DNA from: Lycocorax pyrrhopterus obiensis
Lineage: Eukaryota > Chordata > Aves > Passeriformes > Paradisaeidae
Direction of reading: 5' to 3'
Assembly (NCBI GenBank): GCA_014706295.1
Contig: JACSVZ010000004.1
Span: forward strand, 4,644,638-4,708,637
DNA length: 64,000 nucleotides
The notes under the pieces were generated by a model that saw only the letters and a program-made list of their open reading frames with translations, was not told the origin of the DNA and did not search any database. The position numbers and the translations under genes are program-made. Positions 34,483-46,900 of the stretch are shown piece by piece; the first letter of the stretch is position 1, and each line of letters opens with the position of its first letter.

Positions 34483-34969
34483 CTAGTTCTTGCTCAGTAT
34501 ACTCTTCAGGCTTCTCTCCACTGCTTCATCTAATTCTTCTTCCAGCTCTTCCTTCTTGGACATGGCCAGTTTGGACTGATAATCTTTTACTATTTGGTCT
34601 ATATACGGTGCGCTCTGAGTCCCATGCAGCATCAGTGTCCACTCCTTCAGCACACCCCGCTGGGGCTGGCTGCCGACAAACCCAATCTCCAGAGCCCAGG
34701 TGCCTCGGGGGTCTTCTCCCCAAGTGTGAGTGGTCATGAAAGGCCATTTGTCAAAACCCACCTTGGAGTCATCATCCCTGGGGCGCCGGCTCAGCAAAAT
34801 GGACTTTGTTCCCATTGGTGAGGTCATGTTGATGTTGAGGTCTCCTCGCCGAGTGGAATTCACAGTTATAACTGCCTGGACGTGTTCAAGGTATCGGACA
34901 AAGTTTTCCTTCCCCTCACACGCGTCAGTTGTCAGTGTGAGGACCAGTTTGCCAGTTGGTGGTATCTTT
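34483..34969 (-). CDS. PCSK2: PCSK2 terminal exon: P domain, sorting helix, stop
   Basis: Last coding exon, residues 477 (shared) to 638, stop TAG at 34485-34483. It begins [32 protein letters not shown] (517-528) contains the RRGDL motif needed for folding and trafficking of convertases and the Asn524 sequon; Asn514 lies in VNSTRR. It ends with an acidic amphipathic helix, [19 protein letters not shown], linked in mammals to granule membrane association. Acceptor TTGACCCACAG. Probably exon 12. Confidence 0.97.
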
Positions 34970-37900
34970 CTGTGGGTCAAAAGATAATTACGCAAATTAA
35001 AGCAGCACAACATGGCTTATGCTAAACTACTGGGTTTTGGTGCCTCACAGAAAACACCGTATTATTTTCCTTATTAATAAATGAAAAAGTAAGGAAATAA
35101 TAGTTGCAAACTTAGCCAAAAAGTGAATGTTCTCTTTTTAGAAAATTATACCAAAACCTTAATTTGAAAATAATTATGAAATGTACACCTACACAAAGAG
35201 AGAGGTAATACAATTAAGAAGCACATACTGCTCTTTAAGAACTAACATAAATGGTTGTCTTTACTTATCACTCCTTTATTGGGTAATTGCATAATAATGT
35301 GTATACTCAGTAAAAGAACTGTGAGTAGTCAGTCATGTCAGTTTCCTTAAATGACAGCAGCAAATGGCTCTCTGGTGTTGGAGGAACCAATTGCACAGAA
35401 TTTCAGTGCAGTCACATTAAAGCCTATGTCCTTGTTCTGCTTTGAAACCAGCACAAACATGGGATCCTAGAGTCGGTTTATCTGAAAAATACTTTTCCAT
35501 GAAGATTTCTATCCTTTAACAGCTCCTGTACATGAGCACATACACCAAGGAAAGAAGTCGCACGTGTTTACTGAGTTGCCAAAGTGCTGTCTGGCCCAAG
35601 AGCTGAGGCTGTCAAGTGCCTTCTAAACCCCTTGGGGTCAGGATGCAACTTCAATTACCCACTGCCTCAGAAACTGGCTGACAAAATACATGGAAAGTGT
35701 AAAAATGCTCTACATCTTCACCATCAGTGTTCTGTGAGCAGTGTGACATCCTTCCTCTGTCTAAAAGAAGTAACTGAAAGACAAGAATTATAGCAATAAT
35801 TAAAAAAGGGACTAAGTCACAAAATACTCCAGTCACTTTGTCATTGTCTTGTCTTCCAGTGGCTTCTCCCTGACCTCAATCCTGCAGTCAAATTGAGTCT
35901 TCTGAAGGGCTTTGACCACACTGTGGTAATGAATACCTTCTTTTCAAAAGAAATCAGTACCAGCTTTTTCCCTCTGCTAATGAAATACTGTGTTCTTTAG
36001 AGACCAGTGAAAGCATTTAATTCCAGCCTAGCTTCCAGGAATTCTTTTCTTCTTGAGATAAGCTTCAGATATTACAGCTTAGTACATCACTAACTGGCTC
36101 GGACCAGTCTTTGTCCCCCTTTCATAGAGTATTACCTTCTTTGAGTACTTGCAGAGTAAAACGTCATTCAAATCCAGATCCTCATGGCATTTAAACACTT
36201 ACCTTAAACTGAAAAACCTGTGTTGTTCAGAGTATTATGGAGCAGAAGTTGGTATAACATAAATATTGTATAGCTAAAATATCTGAGCATCTAATACACT
36301 TGAGATATTTATTTTACATGCCAAAGCACAAGAAAAATGCACTACATGCAGACAGAAGTGAAGGATCATAATTTCAGTTGCCATATGCTTGCAGTTTCTC
36401 TGCATGGGAAGCCTCAATCTCAACTTGATCTGAATTCATGTTGTCTCACAGCCTTCTCACACAGTGGATAAAGCTTTGTCAAACACTGCTTCATTCCCAG
36501 ATATGTGATAAGTGTTTTATCTCCTCCAGTTAATGAGGAGGGACATCACAGTTTCAGTCTTTTCTTCCTGTCAAGACTAAAACTCAAAGAAACAAGGGCA
36601 ATGTGTTCCCACTACATCTGCTCTGCAGACAGCTTGACAGCTGCAAAAAGCTTTTCTCTCCACCTTCTCAAGTACTGCAGTGCAAAAGTTCCCTCAGCCC
36701 TCTAAAAACACATGACAAAAGGCTTGCTCTATTTCGCCTTTTCCTATTAATTAGGATCTAATAGTATCTGCTTCACTAGACTAATTATTGTAGTCCAGGT
36801 GAATTTTCCCAAAGAAACAAAAAGAAGCAGGGGGTGTAAAAAGCCTAACACAAAGGAGCAGAAGAGAAGATGGATATTCCACAGCCTTACAATGTGCCAC
36901 TGCCCAATTTATGTGTGTGTATATATATAGTATATCCATGGCACAGTACCCAGTGGGAGATTATATATAGTATATCCACTTCTGCATGTGTAGTACCTAG
37001 TGAGATATGAGCAGGGGGAGCTCCTGTGTGCTCCTGTTCCTCAGCTAATGGACTACAGTATCTTAAAACTTTCTATTTCCCTAAACCAGACAGAACCCTT
37101 GTCATGAAAAGTTCCTATTGCTAACAAGTGTTTCTATTTTAAATACTGATTGCTTTCAGCACACTGTATATTCTGTCTGTTAATTATTTCCTGGCCTTTT
37201 GCTTAATTGACAATGCTGCTCTGAAACACACCTCCGTATCAACTACTCACCTTCTATACTAAATACCTATTTTATGTATAAAAATATCTATACTTAAATA
37301 TAGAGAATGTATATAGAAAATGTTGCTCCAGCAAACCAAACTGAAAGAATAACCCAATTATCCATAGCAGAAGTGCAGAGTAGTTTTCATTTCCAAGGAA
37401 TCTCTGGAGATGCTGCAACTCAGGTAGCTTTTTTTTTTTACAGTGCAATTCAAAAAATGTACAGGTTGCACTTCATATTGCTTATTATCTCCTGTCAGCG
37501 ACATTTCCATTGGGGAACACAAAATCTTACAGCAGTGCTGTTAATATATAGATGTGTCAGGCAATTGTCAGGGTGGCACCCTTACAGCCTACAGAAAGAA
37601 ATGTTCTCTCCTCCTCTAGGATGATCCCTATTTCCATAAATGGAGCTGCCCTAAGATAAATAAGATTATTTGCCTGCACTTAATTATTAATAAACTAAAG
37701 ATATCTTAAAATTAGCTTCAGTATTCTCATTTGTTTTTTACCTGTGAGCATGCATAGGCCAGATAAATTAAAACTCAGACCTCAGCTGTAGAACCTTGGG
37801 TCATGAAAATTCAATCTGAAAGGTTGGGGAAAAATTCATTCTTTGCCTGGCTGAGCTATGTGCTGGGGTAGCATCCTGGTTTGTTTTCTTTTTCCATCAG

Positions 37901-40900
37901 AATAATGTTGCCTTCAAAAATGGCACTGGAAAGTCAAATTTCAAATGGTATAGATATAATTCAGGCCATTATTAGGTTAGTATTTCAATTACTTAAATCA
38001 AACTACAGCTGTTGTAGTCAATTAGCATTAATTCATTCACTTGTTGACTCATTCACCTTAGCACATAAAGGTAAATCAGAAAATAATCTGACTACCTACC
38101 CTGCAATTAGAGATTTGAAGATCTTAAAACAAGTGCAATTAAATGCTGTAGTGTTCAAACTGTATCACTGGTACCTGCAGATGATTGTTTCAGTCTTCTG
38201 GACATAGAATTGTCTGCTGAAGAATCTCACAATCAGATATGACCTGGCTGATATATATTTCATGTGGCAGCAGTTTATGTAATTTACAGTGCCAGTCTCC
38301 CAGATTTTCATTTGGCGATAGGCTCTTTATTCATAGAAACTTTAGCACAAACATACCTGTGAATGCCCAGGAGAAATGCATGTTGCTATTAACGCTACTG
38401 GCACTAGCAATGAGGATACAGATGTGCTATAGAATGTACTCCTCTAGCAAGCCAGGAACTGAAAGATCATGTAGTTTCATCAAACATTGATGAAAATGTT
38501 AATAAATTGATAAAAATGTTTTATCAACTTATTACTGGTAACATTAGGGTTACTTAGAAAAAAAACCCTTCATTAAGTTTCTCTGACTGTCTTTGTCAAT
38601 GTAATTGTATGCTTGCAGCCTCCCACATGCCTGGAAGAAGCCAAACACATCCACTAGACTATCCACTTACTCAGGTTCCTGTATTGACCCTCCAACACAA
38701 TGGAATCTCTCAGGAACAGTCTTCCAGTCTTTTGCCATCTTAACCATTGCTCCTGCATCTAGGACACCATAGCCAAACAAATGGTTGAATTCCAGCCCAA
38801 CGCCATTCCTACGCCACCTATGAACCTCATCATGAAGCTGGTTTCTCTTGGAGGTGAGCACTGTCAGATGCTGCATGTCTCTCCATGTCAGATGCAAGCT
38901 GTGGAAGAAACATGGGAAACAAACATTACAGTATTTCCAAGCAGATATTAAAGAAAAACTGTGTTTGAGTAAGGCTTTGGGTAAAATTTGCTTCTATGAA
39001 TAACACCAAAATTGTAACTACACACATATCAATAACAAAGCTTCTATTGATCTCATGGGGACCAAAATAGGTTTGAATTATATAGTATTTTTCCAAATAT
39101 GTTCACCAAAACTGCAAAATCGTTTCTGATTAAAAATAACTTATTTTTACTAGACATTATAGATCCAACATGCAATTTTTAACCTAACAAAATGAGTAAG
39201 ATATTACACCAGATCCTGAGAAAAATACAAAAAATTAAAAGATTATGAAAAACTTTCACCTAGCTTTCCTCTTAGATCTTGCTCCCTTTTTCTTGCCTGC
39301 TCCTCCTGCTTTTCCCATGGACTTTCCAAAATCCAGCCTGAGAAGCCCCAGTCTGATGAAGCGGATGAGCTCTAATGATCCAGGTGTTAGTAATGTCAGG
39401 ATTCTGTGACTATGGATATATGGGCCATGGGTGGCTGCAGCTTTGCACTATAAGGTATGGCAGAGGTTTGTCACCCATGTTATATTACCGTGGATGGATG
39501 CAGTCAAGTAATATTTGCCTAGTTTCAATGGTTATTTTTCATCATCTCCTATTGTCTTCCTAGACGTACAGTGATTATAACAGGAAGGGCACTTATTATT
39601 CTAAAAAGCTTTAGAACTGACATTCTAATTCTACATAACTAAAGCTATTCCAATTGTTTTATGATGAACTCTTTCAACATCACAATATGTCTGATTCAAA
39701 CCATCAGCCTAAAAGGACCTGCTTTTCAGCTTTCTGTGCCCCAAGTAATAAGCATGTGTGCATGCTGAATGTACACCAGAATAGCCAATTACTGTCATTC
39801 CCCCAAGGTGACACAAGAGAGCTGAAAAGAAAATATCACTTACATCATTCTTATTGAAATCTTTTAAGAGCTTGCTACATATCTTAAAGCTGTACTTTCT
39901 ATTTCATAGATTGGTCTGGTTTGAGAGACATGTCAGTCCTATATTGTGTATGAGCTGACAGACATAATGCAGGCAAGACAGGCTTCATGGGAGATTGTCA
40001 GTCATTCCCAGGAAGGCTCATCCAGGATAGTTCTGCACAATACAATTTAATAGAGCCAGAAGGAGATAGGAGACACTGAAAGCTCCTTCTCTCTCCAGCA
40101 GCCTTCTCAGTAAAGCCTAGAAATTCTAGTGCAAGCCAGGGATATTAAGTCTAATTCCTATTCATGATAATTTGGCAGAGTAATTCCAGTCTTTATGGGT
40201 AGCTCAAATGAAGAAGAATGATAATTATTACTGAGATATTTAGGTTCCAGTCCAGTATAAACATTCAGTGATCAGAAAATTCATTAAACATTTATATTTT
40301 TATGGCCACATTAATATATTACATAGCGGCTGTCCCACTGAATGAGTTTGATAGCAGAAGGAATGATCGTCCAAAGCTAAACATTTGGCACGTGTTTTAC
40401 ATGTATAAAACCTGAAAAATGAAACTTGGACCAAGTCATGCTCTGAGCATGATAGTCATTGCTCTGCTAAAGTAAACTTGGCCTCCTCTCACAAATCTTC
40501 ATTATTCTGCACTGTTGAAGGAAACTATGCACATAGTACTCACTTCATGCCACGGTTACAGCAACTGAAGCTCTGTAACTAAGTAAATATTGCCTCAGTT
40601 CATGAAAAAATTTAACATAAAGTAAAAAGCTGGTGTAAGTTATGGTAAGGAAATCTAAAAGATCAATAGAGAAGAAGATAACGATTCCAAGACATACAAA
40701 AAGGTTCCAGTGTCAGGAATACCATGGAGATGGTAAATAGACAATGGAAATTTATTCCTTCATGTAACAGAGCACAGAAGCAAGCTACCAGCAATGGGTT
40801 AAGAACACAAAAAAACCATTCCACACCACCATTGCCAAAAAAATATTGAGGAACTGATTGTTACTGGATGACCTAGGTGCCAAATACAGACAATCTGAAA

Positions 40901-43900
40901 AAGAGCTAGACAACTTCAAGGAAGATCAATCTGCCTGTGGCTATTAAACAGGAGAGACCGACTGCTGTCCCTATAAACTATGGATCAACAAAGCTCTTGT
41001 TGAAAGATCACTCTTAATCCCCGTTCTTTGTCCTCTAAGTATCTGTCATTGCAGACAGTACCCTGGCACAAGATGAACTCCTGTCTCATACTACAGGTTC
41101 ATTCTTATGTTTTTGTAGGCTGAGCATTTCACAGAGGACATGTGGAGAAATTAAATAATCTCTTCCTCCAAACAGTGCTAGAGAAGTCTAATCCCTGGAT
41201 GCAGAGGATGGGGAGGACACAGAGAGAGCCAGACAGCCAAAATACATTTGCCATGTGACTTTGGCAATGCTGTTGCTCCATCTTCAAGTCACCGTGCACG
41301 TCACTACTGTATGAGGTGGCTTTTGAGCCGGTTATTGCAGCCTCGTGCCACAGCCAGCCAACTGAAATGATGAACACCATTAAACAAACCACAGGCCCTC
41401 TCCTCTCTAGAGCTCACGAGGAATTTCTCAACAGCATACTTAGCCTCCAGGGCAAGGGCGAACACTCCGGCTGCTTCAGGGGCAGCTGCAGACGTGCCTG
41501 AATGACGCAAGGTGCAGTTGCCATACAAATCTGTTGTAGCCTGCAATGATATTAGATGTAATTAATGAAACCAGCTATCCCTTTCTTGTTGCAGCTACAG
41601 ACTCAGAAAAATGAAGAAAGTGGAGTTTGTGCCCTTGCTCTTTAATTGTGTTTCTGCCCACGATCTGTTTTCTTTTTTGAAAGAGTATATCAATTTAAAA
41701 TCACAGTGAGACACATTTAGAGCATAAATGAAAGAGCGAGTCATCAGGTACTAAACCAGTGCTCATTACCACTTAGAACCCATTTATTTCTTATAAACAC
41801 AGTTTAACCGAAGGCCTTAAATTCCTTTCTGATTATCAAAAAGATTTGAAACTACAACTGTTAACACTATTGACCTTTTTAACATTTGTCCAACTCTGGG
41901 ACCAGCAGCAGCACCAGGCTGCTGTCTTCCATGCAGATTAGTCACTAGCAGAGACCAGTAGAAAACCTTAGAAATGCATTTTATGGCAATAATTACAAAG
42001 GTGCCACAGATCATCTTGGCTGGTATCATCACAGAGCTGATATGAAGACAGAAACCAGTGTTCTGTCTGCTACTGCATATGGGCATTTAGAATTGTGCAA
42101 TGTGTCTTGGGAGTTTGAGACAGGGCCATGGAAAATGTACAACAGCTTTTGGCAAAAACTAACCTTGAGTTAGTACATCTGCATTTTCCACTCTGCAAAC
42201 TGAACTATGTCCTGACTAGTCTGAAGCTACTGAAGAGCTGAAGAGCAGTGATCACTACAGTGGAAGAGAATCCCAAATACAATTGAACAGAACCTGCCTG
42301 TTTTCCAGCTGTAAGTATGGCCCTGCAGCAACAGCAGGCTCTGGTGATCTGAACCCCCATATGTCCTCTGTGGGTGACTAAATGTCATTTCTGCTCTGTG
42401 CTGCTTGTGCAGCAGAAGTCTGCCAGTACAAGTAAATATGATCTCAGATGTTAACTTAGATTTTTACAGAGACCTTTTGTCACACTGTCCTCCAGGAAGA
42501 GGGCAACTGAACTTCTAAATCTGGTTTCTGATAAAGGAAAGCACCAACTTTCCTTTGAAGCTCTAAGAGATGAAAGATCATTGCTGTTCTCAGTATAAAT
42601 CCCACGTCTTCTCAGCTGACAGTTTTGGCACCATCACATACTGCAGATGAGAAAATATTAATCTCAACAAAGAACCATCTGCTGCTCCAAAGTACACAGA
42701 GTTGCAATAGGTCATGCACATAGACATACATCATGCACAAAGACAGCCACAACAGCACAATAGTATCAGGACTCACCACGCCAGCCTCTGGATTTCTCTT
42801 CCTCCCATTACTAAAGGTGGAGGCTAAGGTTGAAGAGCAGCTTTCATCATACAGAGCTGTCCGTCCATCGTTTATGGCAGAATTGATGGAGATTGTCCAC
42901 ATGCTTGATGCATAACCATCGCAATTACAGTCATCATAGCTGCCCCCATCTCCAGAGGCCCAGACATAGATGCTGCCTTTTCCACCCCGGCCCTGTGAGA
43001 GGGGAAAATCAACCCTCTGGAGTTAAACAGCAAATAGAAGATAGCAGCAACTTTAAACTGCTGAAGTGCTCAGGCCTGAACAACAGGCCCAAGCCAAAGC
43101 TGACTCAGATGAATCCTGAAAATCATGTAATAGATACTGTCTCTGTTAGTCATTTAACAAAAGAACCTTGCATACAGACTGACCATACCACTTTAATGCC
43201 TTCACATGACCTTGTGTAATTATCTGCAAGATATGTTAATAAATACATCATTTTAAGAAACCTTCCCAACTGACATCACCAGATGCTTATTTGCAAGAAA
43301 CCCCTACCCCCACCGTGGCCTGGGCTCTGGCCAAGCCCTGGTCCTGGTTGGTTGGGAGGTATTTTATAAAAGCTGGAACCCTGCCTTGCAGCAACTTTGG
43401 AGACCTCACTTATGAGTGGACACACTGTGTAAGACCTCTTAATTACTGGGGAAGTTCTCCAAATCGCCACTGCAACAGGGGCTCCCCAGCGACTGTGGGT
43501 TCTGGATGATTGTAAAGTATTTAGGCAATTGGTGATGTATCTTTCTCAATCACTATTCTCTCTCTTTCATATAGTACTGATTAGGTGCATTATCTTTTGT
43601 TTGTTGCTAAAGCCAAGCACATAGTAAGCTTTTTGTTTTATTAAATGTATTATTTTACCTCTGTGTTGCCTTAATATTAGTAGTAGAATAAGACTATTCT
43701 TTATTGGTGTCTGTGTCATTTAAATCGCCCCCATCAATTGGCCAAATCAACTGCGCATCTAATTGTAAAGCTGAGCATCTATAAAGGAGAAAACTGGTAC
43801 AAACAAAACATACATCAAGCTTCAGATGAAATACAGAGATCTACACAGGTTATTAAATCCAGGTAACTGGCAGCCAAAGCCAGTTCTGCAGCCTTGTGTA

Positions 43901-46900
43901 CACAGAGCACTTCCATTTATCTCCTGGTTTGCTTCACACCCTGAAGGCTCCTGTGGCAGAGGCTAATACATTTTACGGATTCATCAGTATTTATGTCATG
44001 GTCTAAGTGCCATGAGGAAAAGTGTTCTTTTAAAAGGGATATAGGTCATCTCACAGGCTGGGTTTGTAAGATCCAGTTAGGTTCAGACAATGGCTAAAAA
44101 GTTCTACCAGCACCTTTTTCTCTCAATAGATTTCTTTTTCCAAAGGTCTGATTGGCTCAGAGCTGTGTTTCTGACAAACCAGCTTCTATTTCTAAGGAGA
44201 AAATAAAGTTACGAGACCATAAAAATAATCTACAGAAAAATGGCCCAGCAATCATGTTGAGATGGACAGGAGTGACTGAAGCTGAAGAGCCACTATGAAG
44301 GCTTCCCATTAATTAAAGCAAAGAAATCCATACCCTCTCCCCAACTTCCAGATAGGCAGGGAGTGCGAAGCGATCAACTCAGCTCCTTCTAATTCCATAA
44401 TCAGAAAGAGGTAGGAGCTGCCTGAAAGAGAGTCAGATCTGAGAACTACAACTCTCAGGGAAAGATCAGTGCTATGGAATTCAAAGCTCAGATCTCCAAC
44501 TGATTGCAGCACAGCCACCACTCTTTGTGTTTAGTTCAAGTAATCCAACATTTACTTCCAAGAGCACTGCAAGTCTGCAAGGCTGGAATTTAACACACTG
44601 TTTAGATGCACTGAGCAAAAGACTAAAAAATTTCTTCTGGCCTTCTCAATGCCCAGCATGAAATAGAAGTTAATGAATATACAAACTTAGTAATCTGCAG
44701 TGGCATTTTAATAGGGAACCTTTTCAGTCAGGATTTTAAATCAAATCTGAGTTCCCAGCAGTACCTTCTATTTTTCATTGCACCCCACAGAACAGAGCAA
44801 CCTCATTATTTCAAGCACGTTAGTGAGTTGCATTATAATCCACTGAATTGCACAGCAGGTTTGCTGAAACTGGGATATGTAACATCTCAGGACACAGATT
44901 TTCATAATAAAGATAATGACTATGAAAAATCTCACTGAAATCCATGTAAGAACTTCCACAAAGACCTGGTGTCAGTCGAGGGAGGATGATATTGTTGCAA
45001 AAATATATACTTTTAAGAACAAAATCACGCTAGCAATTTATTTTAAAAAATAAAATAAAAATCAGTAGAACAAGACCAGTTACGTCTCTTTTCTCTTTGA
45101 CTTTTTCCATATCCCACCTTGTGCTCTGACTGCCATTAGTTTACAGGACCCAAACATGGTCTGTGGACTGCCTTCAGAGGCTACATCCCAATCTTGCCAC
45201 CACCTACACCACCACACCACTTTGCAACCCTCTACATGCTCTGGACAGCCTCTGTCCCAAAAAAAGCAGGTAGCTGTCCAACATAGAAAGCAGGTGGCTG
45301 CTGGTGGCAGGAATAGGATGCTTGTCATGTATGGACCCATTCTTAAACAATCTCCCTTCCTGTCATTTGAAAGGGAGAGGAAAGACTTCAATTTCATGTG
45401 AGAAATTCACTAAAGTGCTAACAATAAGTTAACCTCTGCAGTGTCCAGCACAGAGAAAAAGACTTAACCCTGCTCAGCAGGACTGTTCCATGCTGCCAAG
45501 TATTTTACCCCACAGATGGGATTTGTGGCAGAATGGCAGAAAAAGCATGTAACATTGCTGGTGTGAAGCAAGGGGAATTCACAGAGGAACTGAAACTCTG
45601 GGATGGGTTTTATGCATGCAATTACTGTAACTTGAGAATGGCCTCAGGATATCACTTTCATGGGAGTCACATCCACAAGTGAATCTTAGTGTTAAAACCT
45701 GTAATTCATCTCCTAATACTCTAATTTCAATTGCCTTTCTTCCTAGCCAGGACTGGAAAGAGGAGCAAACGCTGCCGGAATAAACTGAGAGCAGCCCAAC
45801 TGCATTATTTGCAATGATGCTTAGGACTTGTTGCTTACATGTCCCACAGCCAGACCCCATACTGGGACTGTTTGCACAGGCAAACTGTTTGCTGGCTGTT
45901 CTCAGGCATCATGTCATTTACCAGACAGAAATATATGGCTTCAGGAGAAGAGAATTTTCAATTCTCTGGATGGTAGTGATAAAACAGATCTACTCCTGAT
46001 CTAGTGGGTGGCATCCCTGCTCACGGCACGGCAGGGGGTTAGAACTAGGTGGTCTTTAAGGTCCCCTCCCACTCAAACCACTCTATGATTCTGTGATAAG
46101 CCAGAAAAAAAACCTCCCAGTTGGCTTAACTAAGCATCATATTTGAAGCGAACTGAAAGTTCCTATTTGCAATCTCAACCTTATGTGAACCTAAAAAATG
46201 TTACTAGTGTGACTCAAGCTGCTGTACATTTGGACCAAAAACAGGACTGGAGAAGGCAGTAGTAACACACACTACAAACACCAGAGGGAGCCTGAAGGAA
46301 GAGTCAGGAAGAAGACAACACTAGCAAGATTGTAAGATACATTTTAAAGATATCTTTCCTCCAGAATCCTGTAGAAACCTGCTCATTTCCTCCAAAAGTG
46401 ATGCATAGCCTGGCACTTGCCCTTCTGAGATATCTGAAGATGTATCTCACTCAGAGCTGAAAATGGACCTTGGTGCATTCAGTACCAGCCCGAGAGAGGC
46501 CCAGTTCTCAATTCAGGTTAAACCAAAATTAAATTTTGGGCAAGGCTGTATGTTTAGTAATTCACAGACAGTTCCTGAGAAGCTCTCTTTGAGAAAACAT
46601 CAGGTTTTCTATTTCCAGTGTCCTTAGTGGGAAGCTGCACTACAAGGAAAAAATATCCCTGAGAAATATTCTTACCCCTTTTCTCATCTTCCACAAGTGC
46701 AAAATCCCAGAGATTTCTTTAGTGAACTACCTTGCAAAAGTGAGCTGGCAGAAGACTTCAGGCTTTCTCACTTTATGTAACTTTAGGCATATCTTAAACT
46801 ATTTTTTCCCCCTTGTTATTGTCTTCATTCATCATGCTTGCTGGGCTAGTACCTGAGCCAGTGTTTCCCGAAGTTTTGATTGTTGGATCACACTTTCCAC

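Larger units (their letters stand above)
34970..38670 (-). other. PCSK2: PCSK2 intron before the terminal exon
   Basis: A 3.7-kb GT-AG intron. Contains a 40-bp tandem duplication (36919-37006) and a 21-base perfect palindrome (38507-38527). No gene seen. Confidence 0.9.
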
